From NCBI RefSeq assembly GCF_017635265.1, contig NZ_JAGBLU010000038.1:1-64000 (forward strand): 64,000 bases of DNA. Direction: 5' to 3'. The notes beneath the pieces are model-generated. The model ran no database searches. It was not told the DNA's origin and saw nothing but the letters and a program-made list of their open reading frames with translations. Both the position numbers and the translations under genes were made by a program. Positions 1 to 7,543 of this stretch are shown piece after piece; the first letter of the stretch is position 1, and every line of letters starts with the position of its first letter. The DNA comes from Butyrivibrio sp. (lineage in GTDB: Bacteria > Bacillota > Clostridia > Lachnospirales > Lachnospiraceae).

Positions 1-31
1 AATAGGCCGCGAAGCGGCCGCAGATTTTGGA

Positions 32-55
32 GGGTTTGTCAACCCCTATTTTTAA
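32..55 (+). terminator. Possible terminator of an upstream gene
   Basis: A short hairpin (GGGTT, loop TGTC, AACCC) is followed by a T-rich run. A second GC-rich hairpin (GGCCGC, GAA, GCGGCC) lies just before it at 5-19. Together they look like the end of a transcript entering from the left edge, but no gene is visible to confirm it. Confidence 0.35.
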
Positions 56-85
56 AATTTTATGGGAAATTGGGGGGATTTGGAA

Positions 86-136
86 AAAAGAAAAAAAGAA
101 AAAGCCCTTGGAATCTGGGCTAGAGATTCCGAGAGC
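86..136 (-). terminator. Strong intrinsic terminator on the minus strand
   Basis: An imperfect 13-bp stem (104-116 with 124-136, core GGAATCT/AGATTCC) is followed, when read on the minus strand, by a long T/C-rich tract (the A-rich stretch 79-103 of the plus strand). This is a typical rho-independent terminator for leftward transcription. No minus-strand gene precedes it before the terminator at 1221-1260, so its transcript is unknown. Confidence 0.5.
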
Positions 137-174
137 CTATTAATCATTCGGGGGGGGTACACTATAAGGAGAAA

Positions 175-216
175 ATGCAGATGGATAGGGCACTTTGGGA
201 GTTCTTCTTTGCTTGA
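175..216 (+). CDS. Possible 13-residue leader peptide
   Basis: A 13-codon open frame (MQMDRALWEFFFA) has a good ribosome binding site, AAGGAG at 167-172, two bases before its ATG. It ends 28 bases before the next gene. A G8 run sits just upstream (150-157). It may be a short leader peptide of the secreted protein gene or chance; there is no conservation evidence. Confidence 0.2.
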   Translation: MQMDRALWEFFFA

Positions 217-244
217 TTCTGACACAATATAAGGAGGTCATTAC

Positions 245-1195
245 ATGATTTTAGGTAAGAAGGTATTTAAGCATTTTGCAGCTATTATGTTGGCAGGAGC
301 TGTTCTTGGGACTCCGGTGATTTCTTTTGCAGGAGCAGATGATACGTTTCAGTATCTGATCACAACCCAGGAAAGCGATGAGGAGTGGGACGGCACATCA
401 GGAACAGTGAAAACAACTGATGACTTGGAGCAGGAAAAAAAAGACGAGGAGGCACATCTTGCAGAATATAATGAACGGAAGGCTGCGTGGGATGCGACAG
501 AAGCTGCAAAGGTTATAGCGGCACAAGCGGAGGGTGAGACCTATATTCCTAGTGATTTTTACGAAGAATATATGTCATTATATAAAATCAATGGAGTTGC
601 TGCCAATGATTCGAATGTTACAGTTCCATTAGGTGCTACAATAGTTGATGAAGAAAATGGTAGTTCATCTGCTTACATATTGCGAGAGGGTGTAACAACT
701 CAAATTGATATATACAACATCACCCGAACCTTTTATACCGGAGCACCTTCCTCAGATTCAAGCTCTTCCTCCGAAAGCGCAGCTATCAACACCTCTGACT
801 CATCAGATTCAAGTGATGATGATAACGATAATGATGAAAACAGAGCAGAAACAACCTTTGAAGAAAAGGCAGAGGCAAGAGCCAGGAGAATGGCTTTCTA
901 TACTGTAAATAAAAGTGCAGAAGCAGCGATTTTAGCGGCAGGAAGTGGAATGGCCGTAAACATAAATACAGGTAATTACTACAGCTTCCACAGGTCAGTA
1001 TACGAAGCCCTCGCTCAAAGACCCGACGTCACACTTATCGTAGATTACAAATACAAGGGAAAAGCCTATGAACTCACCATCCCTGCCGGGGCAGTCACAA
1101 CAGACGGAACAGTAACACCCGATACCTTATGTGGAGATACAGACTATGCAGGCTTTTTGTATGTAGGGACATTCTTTGAAAATAAGGAAAGATAA
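245..1195 (+). CDS. Secreted protein of unknown function with Ser/Asp-rich linker
   Basis: This is a 316-residue protein I do not recognise. Residues 1-30 form a Sec signal peptide: basic KK, a hydrophobic core, and an Ala-rich end near SFAGA with no lipobox cysteine. The mature part starts with a charged, probably helical region. A low-complexity Ser/Asp/Asn/Glu tract at about 170-200 reads like a flexible surface linker. The C-terminal ~110 residues look globular, alternating beta-like strands with Tyr-rich turns. No LPXTG motif or membrane anchor follows. The start has AAGGAGG 8 bases upstream. The gene stands alone, with a terminator directly after it. Export is well supported; function is unknown. 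Confidence 0.75.
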   Translation: MILGKKVFKHFAAIMLAGAVLGTPVISFAGADDTFQYLITTQESDEEWDGTSGTVKTTDDLEQEKKDEEAHLAEYNERKAAWDATEAAKVIAAQAEGETYIPSDFYEEYMSLYKINGVAANDSNVTVPLGATIVDEENGSSSAYILREGVTTQIDIYNITRTFYTGAPSSDSSSSSESAAINTSDSSDSSDDDNDNDENRAETTFEEKAEARARRMAFYTVNKSAEAAILAAGSGMAVNINTGNYYSFHRSVYEALAQRPDVTLIVDYKYKGKAYELTIPAGAVTTDGTVTPDTLCGDTDYAGFLYVGTFFENKER

Positions 1196-1220
1196 ATAAA
1201 GATAGTTAAAGACAAAAAGA

Positions 1221-1260
1221 AGCAGGAGAGTGTAAATAGTACATTCTCCTGCTGTTTTTA
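1221..1260. terminator. Bidirectional terminator
   Basis: A perfect stem, AGCAGGAGA with TCTCCTGCT, is followed by TTTTT on the plus strand and preceded by an A-run that gives CTTTTTG on the minus strand. It lies between convergent genes (the secreted protein and the DegV gene) and probably ends both transcripts. Confidence 0.8.
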
Positions 1261-2094
1261 AAATGTCACCACAATTCCGCCATCTCCTGCATAGGTGGTG
1301 GCAACACCTGCGGCGTCCACAATTATGGCATCCTTAAAAGGAACTTTCTTTAGTATCAGATCGCGCACGACACAGGCTCTTTCGTAGCAGTTTACATGGG
1401 TAATCATAAGGCGCTTTTCCTGTGAATTTTTTATTTCGGAAGCTACAATGTCAGTCATTTTGACAAGAGCCTTTCTTATACCGATGCCTTGGCTTTTCTG
1501 AAGGATTTCTCCCTTTGAGCCGATACATACAGGCTTAATATTCAGTGTGGTTGCCACAAGAGCCTTCATACCTGATAGACGACCGTTTTTTCTAAGGGTT
1601 TCAAGAGAATCAAGTACAAAATATGTAGCCATTTCGTCGCGGTATTTTTCTACTTCCTCAACTACTTTTTCAAAAGAAAGACCGGACTCTGCAAGCTCCA
1701 TTGCCTTGAGGGCTATATTTGTTTCTCCGCAGCAGGCAGAAAGTGAATCAAATATATGTATGTTCTTTTCGCCTTTTTCTTCATGGTAAAGATCTTTGCC
1801 TAAAAGTGCGCTGTTGTAGCTGCCGCTGAGCTTGGATGAGAGTGTGACAACATAAACATCATCGGCCTGGCAATCATAAGCCTCCATGTAAAGTTCAGGT
1901 GAAGGGCATGCTGTTTTGGCACAGGACTTAGAAGCAGCAACCTTGGCTAAATAATCTGCCTGGTCAAAAGTATCGTCATCTACAATTACATTATCGTCAA
2001 TCTGTAAAATAAGAGGAACTACCTCAAAGTTTGGATTTTTTCTATATTCAACCGGCAGGTCGCAACAACTATCCACTACAATTTTATAACTCAT
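1258..2094 (-). CDS. DegV family fatty-acid-binding protein
   Basis: A 278-residue protein of the DegV family (usual length about 280). Known members are two-domain cytosolic proteins that bind a fatty acid; in several Firmicutes they act as the FakB subunit, presenting fatty acid to the kinase FakA. Family signs seen here are the N-terminal strand KIVVDSCCDLP, the ligand-loop region TACPSPE, the SSKLSGSYNSA motif, LDSLETLRKNGRLSG in the middle and KPV in the second domain. The start is supported by GGAGG about 5 bases upstream. No fakA-like gene is nearby, so the partner is not known. It is monocistronic, with an 8-bp inverted repeat upstream. Confidence 0.9.
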   Translation of the reverse strand: MSYKIVVDSCCDLPVEYRKNPNFEVVPLILQIDDNVIVDDDTFDQADYLAKVAASKSCAKTACPSPELYMEAYDCQADDVYVVTLSSKLSGSYNSALLGKDLYHEEKGEKNIHIFDSLSACCGETNIALKAMELAESGLSFEKVVEEVEKYRDEMATYFVLDSLETLRKNGRLSGMKALVATTLNIKPVCIGSKGEILQKSQGIGIRKALVKMTDIVASEIKNSQEKRLMITHVNCYERACVVRDLILKKVPFKDAIIVDAAGVATTYAGDGGIVVTF

Positions 2095-2123
2095 ATAACC
2101 TCCAAAAAATGTTCATAATACAA

Positions 2124-2146
2124 TATGTAGTTTTTATTACTACATA
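2124..2146. promoter_or_regulatory. Inverted repeat upstream of the DegV gene
   Basis: Perfect 8-bp arms TATGTAGT and ACTACATA flank a 7-base T-rich loop, between the end of the LytTR regulator gene and the DegV start. It could be an operator for the DegV gene or a weak terminator for the regulator; the following T-run on the minus strand is poor. Confidence 0.4.
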
Positions 2147-2187
2147 ATGATGATACCACGTGCTGCCTTGCCAGTAAATAAACGGAT

Positions 2188-2931
2188 TTAAAACTTGTTT
2201 TCTTTTGACAATCGATCACATATTTCTCTTGCCTGCTTAATGGCATTTATGTAGGTGAAAGAAATAGGAAAAGAATTACCGGTATCCATAGTCACTCTTT
2301 TAAATGATGTCCTGGAAATGTGGTTTATATTAATAAGTGTAGTATCGGTAATTGGGCATATTTGTGGAAAAATAGCACACTGATCATAAAAATTGTAAAT
2401 ATCATCCATTATGACCTGAATGCGGCCATCAGCCAAATATATGCTAAGCTCGGCACCCTTTTTTAGTACATAAACAATATCGTCGCCTTTGGCGTAGATT
2501 GTTCCATGTTGTCCCCGTAACTCCAAAGTCTGAATCGGATCACCCATGAAGCGTTTTATTTCATCCATAATAGCTGTGAGATCCGCTACTTTAATTGGTT
2601 TATCAAGGAAAAGAATATTTGGCTCATTCAGGCCTTCTTCACTTATTCTTTTTCTGTAGTCGATAGAAGAAGAGCAGAGAATTATAGGACTGGTTACGCC
2701 GTCTGCTATGAGCATTTTTGCCAGCTGACATCCATCAACATCTCCGCTTACCATATCGACAAATAAGCCGTGATACATCTGCGGATGCTGCATAAATGCA
2801 TCTATGTTTCCAAAGGAATCTATATACAGCCTTTCTCCGATTTCTTTAAAAAATCTGTCTGATTGGCGACCAAGAAGCCTTTCTGTCTGCTTTCTGTCCG
2901 CAATGTTGTCGTCACATACTGCTATATGCAT
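2188..2931 (-). CDS. LytTR-type response regulator
   Basis: A 247-residue regulator with an N-terminal receiver domain and a C-terminal LytTR-like DNA-binding domain. In the receiver, the acidic pair D7-D8, the phosphoacceptor D59 (in LFVDM) and K111 (in FLDKP) are in place. Residues from about 135 on resemble LytTR: a strand-rich GTIYAKGDDIVYVLKKG segment, then DTTLININHI. No sensor kinase lies beside it. It is the last gene of the argG-DUF1294 transcript, with 26 bases between genes and a GGGGAGG site before the ATG. LytTR proteins often control cell-surface or peptide-signalling genes; the target here is unknown. Confidence 0.8.
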   Translation of the reverse strand: MHIAVCDDNIADRKQTERLLGRQSDRFFKEIGERLYIDSFGNIDAFMQHPQMYHGLFVDMVSGDVDGCQLAKMLIADGVTSPIILCSSSIDYRKRISEEGLNEPNILFLDKPIKVADLTAIMDEIKRFMGDPIQTLELRGQHGTIYAKGDDIVYVLKKGAELSIYLADGRIQVIMDDIYNFYDQCAIFPQICPITDTTLININHISRTSFKRVTMDTGNSFPISFTYINAIKQAREICDRLSKENKF

Positions 2932-2957
2932 TTTTGCCTCCCCATACCCCGAAAAAA

Positions 2958-3251
2958 TTAAATGAAATCTATCCCAATAGGACCTACAACTAACAATACC
3001 GCAATCAATACCTGAAGAATAAAAATAACAGGCATACCGATTTTAAATGAGAGATGCTTGGTTTTGTGTCTGAATAACTGCATACCAAGTATAGAACCAA
3101 GGCTTCCGCCTATTACAGCAACCGAAAAAAGGGTTGCCTCAGGAATACGAAAGGCGTTTTTACGCGCCTTTCGTTTATCTATTCCCATTAAGGCAAACCC
3201 TAATATGTTTACTAATATGATATAACAGATCAAAATGCTAAATGAGTTCAT
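2958..3251 (-). CDS. DUF1294 family membrane protein
   Basis: A 97-residue integral membrane protein of the DUF1294 family. The characteristic segment MGIDKRKARKNAFRIPE lies after the first helix and GGSLGS in the second; a third hydrophobic helix closes the protein. Its start codon overlaps the argG stop (TAATG), so the two genes are translationally coupled. The biochemical role of the family is not established, and its link to arginine synthesis here is positional only. Confidence 0.85.
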   Translation of the reverse strand: MNSFSILICYIILVNILGFALMGIDKRKARKNAFRIPEATLFSVAVIGGSLGSILGMQLFRHKTKHLSFKIGMPVIFILQVLIAVLLVVGPIGIDFI

Positions 3252-4477
3252 TAATTTTTATTTTTTTCGGCTTCCTGCATCTTCATGGCACGAACCTTTG
3301 AAGAAAGACCAAACAGGTTTATGAAGCCTTCTGCATCGTGATGATCATAGAGATCACCTGTCTTAAATGATGCAATGCTCTCATTGTAAAGTGAGTATGG
3401 CGAAGTTGTTCCTGCCTTTATGATATTGCCTTTATAAAGCTTAAAAGTAACCTCACCTGTAACATATTTCTGAGTGGATTCAATAAATGCCTGTTCAGCT
3501 TCACGAAGAGGAGTAAACCATTTCCCTTCATAAACTATATCAGCAAACTTGTTGCCCATATCTTTCTTCATTGTATAGGTATCGCGATCTAAAATCAACT
3601 CCTCAAGCTGTTGGTGTGCTTCATAAAGAATTGTTCCGCCAGGTGTCTCATATACGCCACGGGACTTCATTCCAACTACACGGTTCTCAACAATATCAAC
3701 GATTCCGATACCGTTTTCTCCGCCAAGCTTGTTGAGAGTGCGGATGATGTCTGAAACCTTCATTTCTTTTCCGTTAACAGACTTTGGAACACCTGCTTCA
3801 AATGTCATTGTTACAGTTGTTGGTGTGTCGGGAGCCTCTTCAGGAGTTTTGCCGAGTACTAAGAGATGCTTGTAGTTTGGCTCTAAAGAAGGATCTTCGA
3901 GTTCAAGACCTTCGTGTGAAATGTGCCAGAGGTTTCTGTCACGGCTGTAGCTTGAATCTGCAGAGAATGGAAGATTGATGCCATGAGCTTTGCAGTATTC
4001 AATCTCAGATTCACGTGAATCCATTGTCCACTTATCATTTCTCCAGGCTGCGATGATCTTTATATCAGGAGCAAGAGCCTTTATTCCCAATTCAAAACGA
4101 ATCTGGTCATTGCCCTTTCCTGTTGCTCCGTGGCAGATAGCTACAGCGCCTTCCTTTCTTGCTACTTCAACGAGCTTTTTAGCAATGAGAGGACGAGCCA
4201 TTGATGTGCCAAGAAGGTACTTGTTCTCATAAACTGCGTGAGCCATTACACATGGAACTATGTACTCATCACAAAATTCATCAACAACATCTAATATATA
4301 GAGTTTGCTTGCTCCGCAACTTAAAGCTCTTTCATTCAGACCATCAAGTTCCTCTTCCTGACCGCAATCTATGCAGACGCATACAACTTCATAATCGAAG
4401 TTTTCCTTAAGCCAGGGTATGATAGCAGTAGTGTCCAAACCGCCTGAATATGCAAGAATAACCTTTTCTTTTGCCAT
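3251..4477 (-). CDS. argG: Argininosuccinate synthase
   Basis: A 408-residue enzyme joining citrulline and aspartate with ATP hydrolysis to AMP, the penultimate step of arginine synthesis. The N-terminal N-type ATP pyrophosphatase loop is AYSGGLDTT at residues 9-17. Further family motifs are CHGATGKGNDQIRFE, SADSSYSRDRNLWHISHEG and the YEAHQQLEEL helix. Length is normal (about 400). The start is preceded by GGAGAG. The gene is divergent from argC and has its own promoter in the shared intergenic region. argH (the next step) and argF are not in the window. Confidence 0.97.
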   Translation of the reverse strand: MAKEKVILAYSGGLDTTAIIPWLKENFDYEVVCVCIDCGQEEELDGLNERALSCGASKLYILDVVDEFCDEYIVPCVMAHAVYENKYLLGTSMARPLIAKKLVEVARKEGAVAICHGATGKGNDQIRFELGIKALAPDIKIIAAWRNDKWTMDSRESEIEYCKAHGINLPFSADSSYSRDRNLWHISHEGLELEDPSLEPNYKHLLVLGKTPEEAPDTPTTVTMTFEAGVPKSVNGKEMKVSDIIRTLNKLGGENGIGIVDIVENRVVGMKSRGVYETPGGTILYEAHQQLEELILDRDTYTMKKDMGNKFADIVYEGKWFTPLREAEQAFIESTQKYVTGEVTFKLYKGNIIKAGTTSPYSLYNESIASFKTGDLYDHHDAEGFINLFGLSSKVRAMKMQEAEKNKN

Positions 4478-4527
4478 TTTTTCTCTCCTCGTCTTTCTTT
4501 TATGTTTTCACGAATTTGTTTTATCAT

Positions 4528-4556
4528 AATATAAACCCTTTATGCACAAAATGCAA
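4528..4556 (-). promoter_or_regulatory. argG promoter
   Basis: On the minus strand TTGCAT (4551-4556), a 17-base spacer and TATATT (4528-4533) give a good sigma-A promoter, about 50 bases before the argG start. Confidence 0.65.
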
Positions 4557-4562
4557 CCAAAA

Positions 4563-4608
4563 ATGTATAAATATTTAAAAATAATTAAAAATATGCATAA
4601 ATATTTAT
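4563..4608. promoter_or_regulatory. Candidate ArgR operator between argG and argC
   Basis: Two near-identical AT-rich direct repeats, TGTATAAATATTTA (4564-4577) and TGCATAAATATTTA (4594-4607), lie 30 bp apart between the divergent argG and argC promoters. Length, AT-richness and position fit paired ARG boxes bound by ArgR/AhrC with arginine. The exact consensus for this organism is unknown, so this is inference. Confidence 0.5.
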
Positions 4609-4616
4609 ATTTTCTG

Positions 4617-4645
4617 TTGCATATTTTTTTTATAGGTCGTATACT
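4617..4645 (+). promoter_or_regulatory. argC promoter
   Basis: TTGCAT (4617-4622), a 17-base spacer and TATACT (4640-4645) form a good sigma-A promoter 30 bases before the argC start. Its -35 is the same TTGCAT as that of the divergent argG promoter. The candidate ARG boxes lie between the two. Confidence 0.7.
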
Positions 4646-4674
4646 GAAAAAAGTTTATAGGAGGTTTCAAGAAG

Positions 4675-5727
4675 ATGATAAAAGTAGGAATCATTGGTGC
4701 AACCGGATATGCAGGCGCAGAAATTGTGAGATTACTGCAGGGACATCCTGAAGCAGAAGTTGTTTGGTATGGGTCCAGAAGCTACATAGATGAGAAGTAC
4801 AGTAGTATATATGGAAACCTTTTTAAATTGGTAGATGCAAAATGCATGGACGACAACATGGATAAGCTTTCAGATGAGGTGGATGTTATTTTCACAGCAA
4901 CTCCTCAGGGGCTTTGTGCATCACTGATCAATGAAACTATATTAAATAAGGTGAAGGTAATAGATCTGTCAGCTGATTTCAGGTTAAAAGATGTATCTAT
5001 ATATGAGAAATGGTACAAGATAGAACATAAAGCTCCTGAATATATAAATGAAGCTGTATATGGTCTGTGCGAAATAAATCGGGATAAGATAAAAAATGCA
5101 AGGATAATTGCAAATCCGGGATGCTATACGACCTGTTCGATCCTTACAGCATATCCTCTTATTAAAGAAGGACTTATTGATCCGGATTCTCTGATAATTG
5201 ATGCCTTAAGTGGAGTTTCTGGAGCTGGAAGGGGCGCTAAGGTTGCAAATCTCTACTGTGAAGCCAATGAGAGCTGCAAGCCATATGGAGTTGCTACTCA
5301 CAGACATACTCCTGAGATAGAAGAGCAGTTGGGATACGCTGCGGGAAAAGAGCTTGTGTTAAACTTCACACCTCACCTTGTTCCTATGAACAGAGGAATA
5401 CTTGCAACAGAGTACGCATCTCTTATAAAGAAGGACGGCAAGCTTCCAAGCGCTATGGATATTAGAGCTGCATATGAAAAGTATTATAAAGATGAGTATT
5501 TTATAAGACTTCTTGAGGATGGCGTTTATCCTGAAACAAGATGGGTAGAATGCAGTAATTTTGTAGATATTGGATTTAAGATCGATGAGCGCACCGGAAG
5601 AATAATCATGATGGGGGCCATCGACAACCTTGTAAAGGGTGCTGCAGGGCAGGCAGTTCAGAATATGAATATTGCCTTTGGTCTTAAAGAAAGTATGGGA
5701 CTTGAGATTGTTCCCTGCTTCCCATAA
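4675..5727 (+). CDS. argC: N-acetyl-gamma-glutamyl-phosphate reductase
   Basis: A 350-residue NADPH-dependent reductase for the third step from glutamate to ornithine. The Rossmann motif GATGYAGAEIVRLL is at residues 9-22. The catalytic cysteine is in NPGCYTT (about residue 150), and the GVSGAGRGAK and HRHTPEIEEQL segments follow. Length matches the family (about 345). AGGAGG precedes the start. It opens the plus-strand operon argC-GNAT-argJ-argB-argD. Confidence 0.97.
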   Translation: MIKVGIIGATGYAGAEIVRLLQGHPEAEVVWYGSRSYIDEKYSSIYGNLFKLVDAKCMDDNMDKLSDEVDVIFTATPQGLCASLINETILNKVKVIDLSADFRLKDVSIYEKWYKIEHKAPEYINEAVYGLCEINRDKIKNARIIANPGCYTTCSILTAYPLIKEGLIDPDSLIIDALSGVSGAGRGAKVANLYCEANESCKPYGVATHRHTPEIEEQLGYAAGKELVLNFTPHLVPMNRGILATEYASLIKKDGKLPSAMDIRAAYEKYYKDEYFIRLLEDGVYPETRWVECSNFVDIGFKIDERTGRIIMMGAIDNLVKGAAGQAVQNMNIAFGLKESMGLEIVPCFP

Positions 5728-5754
5728 TAAATAAAAAGAAAAGCTGGTGAAACT

Positions 5755-6198
5755 ATGGTTCGTACAATGACGATTGATGATTACGATGAAGTATACGCGC
5801 TCTGGATGTCGATACATGGTTTTGGTATCCGTTCAATTGACGATACTAAAGAAGGCGTAGAGATGTTTTTAAAAAGAAATCCCACCACAAGCGCAGTTGA
5901 TGTGGAGGATGGAAAGATAGTCGGTGCTATTTTATGTGGACATGATGGAAGAAGGGCCTGTCTTTATCATGTATGCGTAAGTGAAGAGTACAGAATGCAT
6001 GGAATCGGCAAAAAGATGGTTGAATTTTGCTGTGAGCAGCTAAAAAAAGAAAAGATCAATAAGGTCTGCCTGAATGCTTTTGTTACAAATACAGTCGGCA
6101 ATAAGTTCTGGCAGAAAATGGGATGGACATTCAGAACTGATCTCAATTATTACGATTTTGCTTTAAATGAAGGTAATCTGACTATATTTAATAAATGA
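5755..6198 (+). CDS. GNAT family N-acetyltransferase in the arginine operon
   Basis: A 147-residue single-domain GNAT protein. Motif A, which binds acetyl-CoA, is CVSEEYRMHGIGKKM at about residues 76-90 (RxxGxG). A C-terminal segment GNKFWQKMGW is typical of the fold. It lies 27 bases after argC and directly before argJ, so it is co-transcribed with arginine synthesis. Stand-alone GNATs can act as N-acetylglutamate synthases (ArgA role), which would top up the acetylated cycle, but sequence alone does not show this. Other acetyltransferase roles remain open. Confidence 0.8.
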   Translation: MVRTMTIDDYDEVYALWMSIHGFGIRSIDDTKEGVEMFLKRNPTTSAVDVEDGKIVGAILCGHDGRRACLYHVCVSEEYRMHGIGKKMVEFCCEQLKKEKINKVCLNAFVTNTVGNKFWQKMGWTFRTDLNYYDFALNEGNLTIFNK

Positions 6199-6291
6199 GC
6201 TGGTTACCGTTAGCGACCGTATTTTGGTCGGTTACGGTATCCGCATCCGAGCAGATATAGTCAGATAATAAAATATCGTTATTAGAGGTGG
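6197..6291 (+). ncRNA. Structured 5' leader motif, copy A (before argJ)
   Basis: First of three copies. GCTGG (6199-6203) is followed by a hairpin of TACCG (6205-6209) with CGGTA (6235-6239), enclosing CGACC/GGTCG. Next is the conserved GCATCCG (6243-6249). A second hairpin, TAATAA (6266-6271) with TTATTA (6279-6284), abuts the argJ ribosome binding site GAGGTGG. The copies at 18366 and 57165 share the order, the conserved bases and the distance from GCATCCG to the binding site (35, 34 and 35 bases). A TATATT at 6183-6188, inside the end of the upstream gene, would start a transcript at about 6195. It is probably a cis-regulatory RNA acting on translation initiation. Confidence 0.65.
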
Positions 6292-6300
6292 AGCAGATAT

Positions 6301-7524
6301 ATGAAAGAGATAACAGGTGGTATTACAGCAGCAAAAGGATTTAAGGCGGCAAGCTGCGAAGCAGGTATCAAGTATAAAGACAGGACTGATATGGCACTTA
6401 TATATTCCACAGAGCCCTGTGTGTGTGCAGGAACCTTTACTTCCAATGTAGTAAAGGCTGCATGTGTCCAGTGGGATAAAAAAATAGTTGAATCCGGTAG
6501 TACAATGCAGGCAGTTGTGATCAATTCAGGAATTGCCAATGCATGTACGGGAAAAGAGGGATTTGACGCATGCGAGGCAGTGGCAAAGGCAGTGGAAAAG
6601 AGCCTTGGAGTTGCTTATTTGTCAGTTGGCGTCGCATCTACCGGTGTAATTGGAATGCAGCTTCCTGTAGATAAGATGACACTTGGCGTATCTAAGATGA
6701 GTGAAAGCCTTGATGACAGTATTGAAGCAGGGACAGCAGCTTCAAAGGCCATTATGACAACTGATACGGTTAACAAAGAGATTGCCGTAACCTTTGATAT
6801 TGATGGAAAAGAGATCACTCTTGGAGGCATGAGCAAGGGCTCAGGAATGATCCATCCTAATATGTGCACCATGCTTGCTTTTTTATCTACCGATCTTAAG
6901 ATTGAGAAATCTCTGCTTCAGGAAGCGGTAAAAGACGTAGTAGCAGACTCTTTTAATATGATAACAGTTGATGGTGATACCTCAACCAACGATACTCTCT
7001 TGTGTATGGCAAATGGTCTTGCAGGAAATGACTGCATTAGCGAGAAAAACGATAATTATAAAAAGTTTAAAGAAGCTCTTTCCTACGTTTGCACATTTCT
7101 TGCCAAGAAGATGGCTTCCGATGGCGAGGGAGCAACAAAGCTTTTTGAAGCAAAAGTTGTAAATGCAAAAAGTAAAGCAGACGCAAGAACTCTTTCGAGA
7201 GCAATTGTTGGATCAAATCTTTCAAAAGCAGCTATCTACGGCTGCGACGCCAATTTCGGAAGATTTCTTTGTGCCATGGGATATTCCGGCGCTATCTTTG
7301 ATCAGAACGATGTGGAACTTTTCTTTGAAAGCGCAAATGGCAAGATAGAAGTTTTCCATATGGGAACACCTCTTGATTTTGATGAGGCTAAGGCACTTGA
7401 AATAATGAAGGCAGATGCTGTAACAGTACTTGTGGACATGCATGAGGGCGATGAGTCGGCGACAGCATGGGGATGTGATCTTACATATGACTATGTGAAG
7501 ATTAATGCTGATTACAGGTCATGA
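6301..7524 (+). CDS. argJ: Bifunctional glutamate N-acetyltransferase/amino-acid acetyltransferase
   Basis: A 407-residue ArgJ (usual length about 400). It transfers acetyl from N-acetylornithine to glutamate, recycling the acetyl group, and in many Firmicutes also uses acetyl-CoA. The precursor self-cleaves into alpha and beta chains at a Thr. Here that Thr is T190 in [11 protein letters not shown], preceded by KGSGMIHPN, so the usual Ala before the Thr is Cys. DGDTSTNDT and the C-terminal [20 protein letters not shown] match the family. The start is preceded by GAGGTGG directly after leader copy A, which suggests control separate from argC. Confidence 0.96.
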   Translation: MKEITGGITAAKGFKAASCEAGIKYKDRTDMALIYSTEPCVCAGTFTSNVVKAACVQWDKKIVESGSTMQAVVINSGIANACTGKEGFDACEAVAKAVEKSLGVAYLSVGVASTGVIGMQLPVDKMTLGVSKMSESLDDSIEAGTAASKAIMTTDTVNKEIAVTFDIDGKEITLGGMSKGSGMIHPNMCTMLAFLSTDLKIEKSLLQEAVKDVVADSFNMITVDGDTSTNDTLLCMANGLAGNDCISEKNDNYKKFKEALSYVCTFLAKKMASDGEGATKLFEAKVVNAKSKADARTLSRAIVGSNLSKAAIYGCDANFGRFLCAMGYSGAIFDQNDVELFFESANGKIEVFHMGTPLDFDEAKALEIMKADAVTVLVDMHEGDESATAWGCDLTYDYVKINADYRS

Positions 7525-7543
7525 TTGGAAGAGGAGGTCTATT

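Noticed and set aside
705-908. Alternative-frame open frame inside the secreted protein gene
   Set aside because: It lies wholly in another frame of a gene with a signal peptide and good start, and its composition mirrors the Ser/Asp-rich region.
5359-5817. 152-codon minus-strand frame opposite argC
   Set aside because: It overlaps the well-conserved argC and the GNAT start. Its composition is that of an antisense shadow.
6235-6250. THF riboswitch suggested by GCATCCG
   Set aside because: Only this short string matches. The THF aptamer's other conserved segments and the pseudoknot partners are absent in all three copies.
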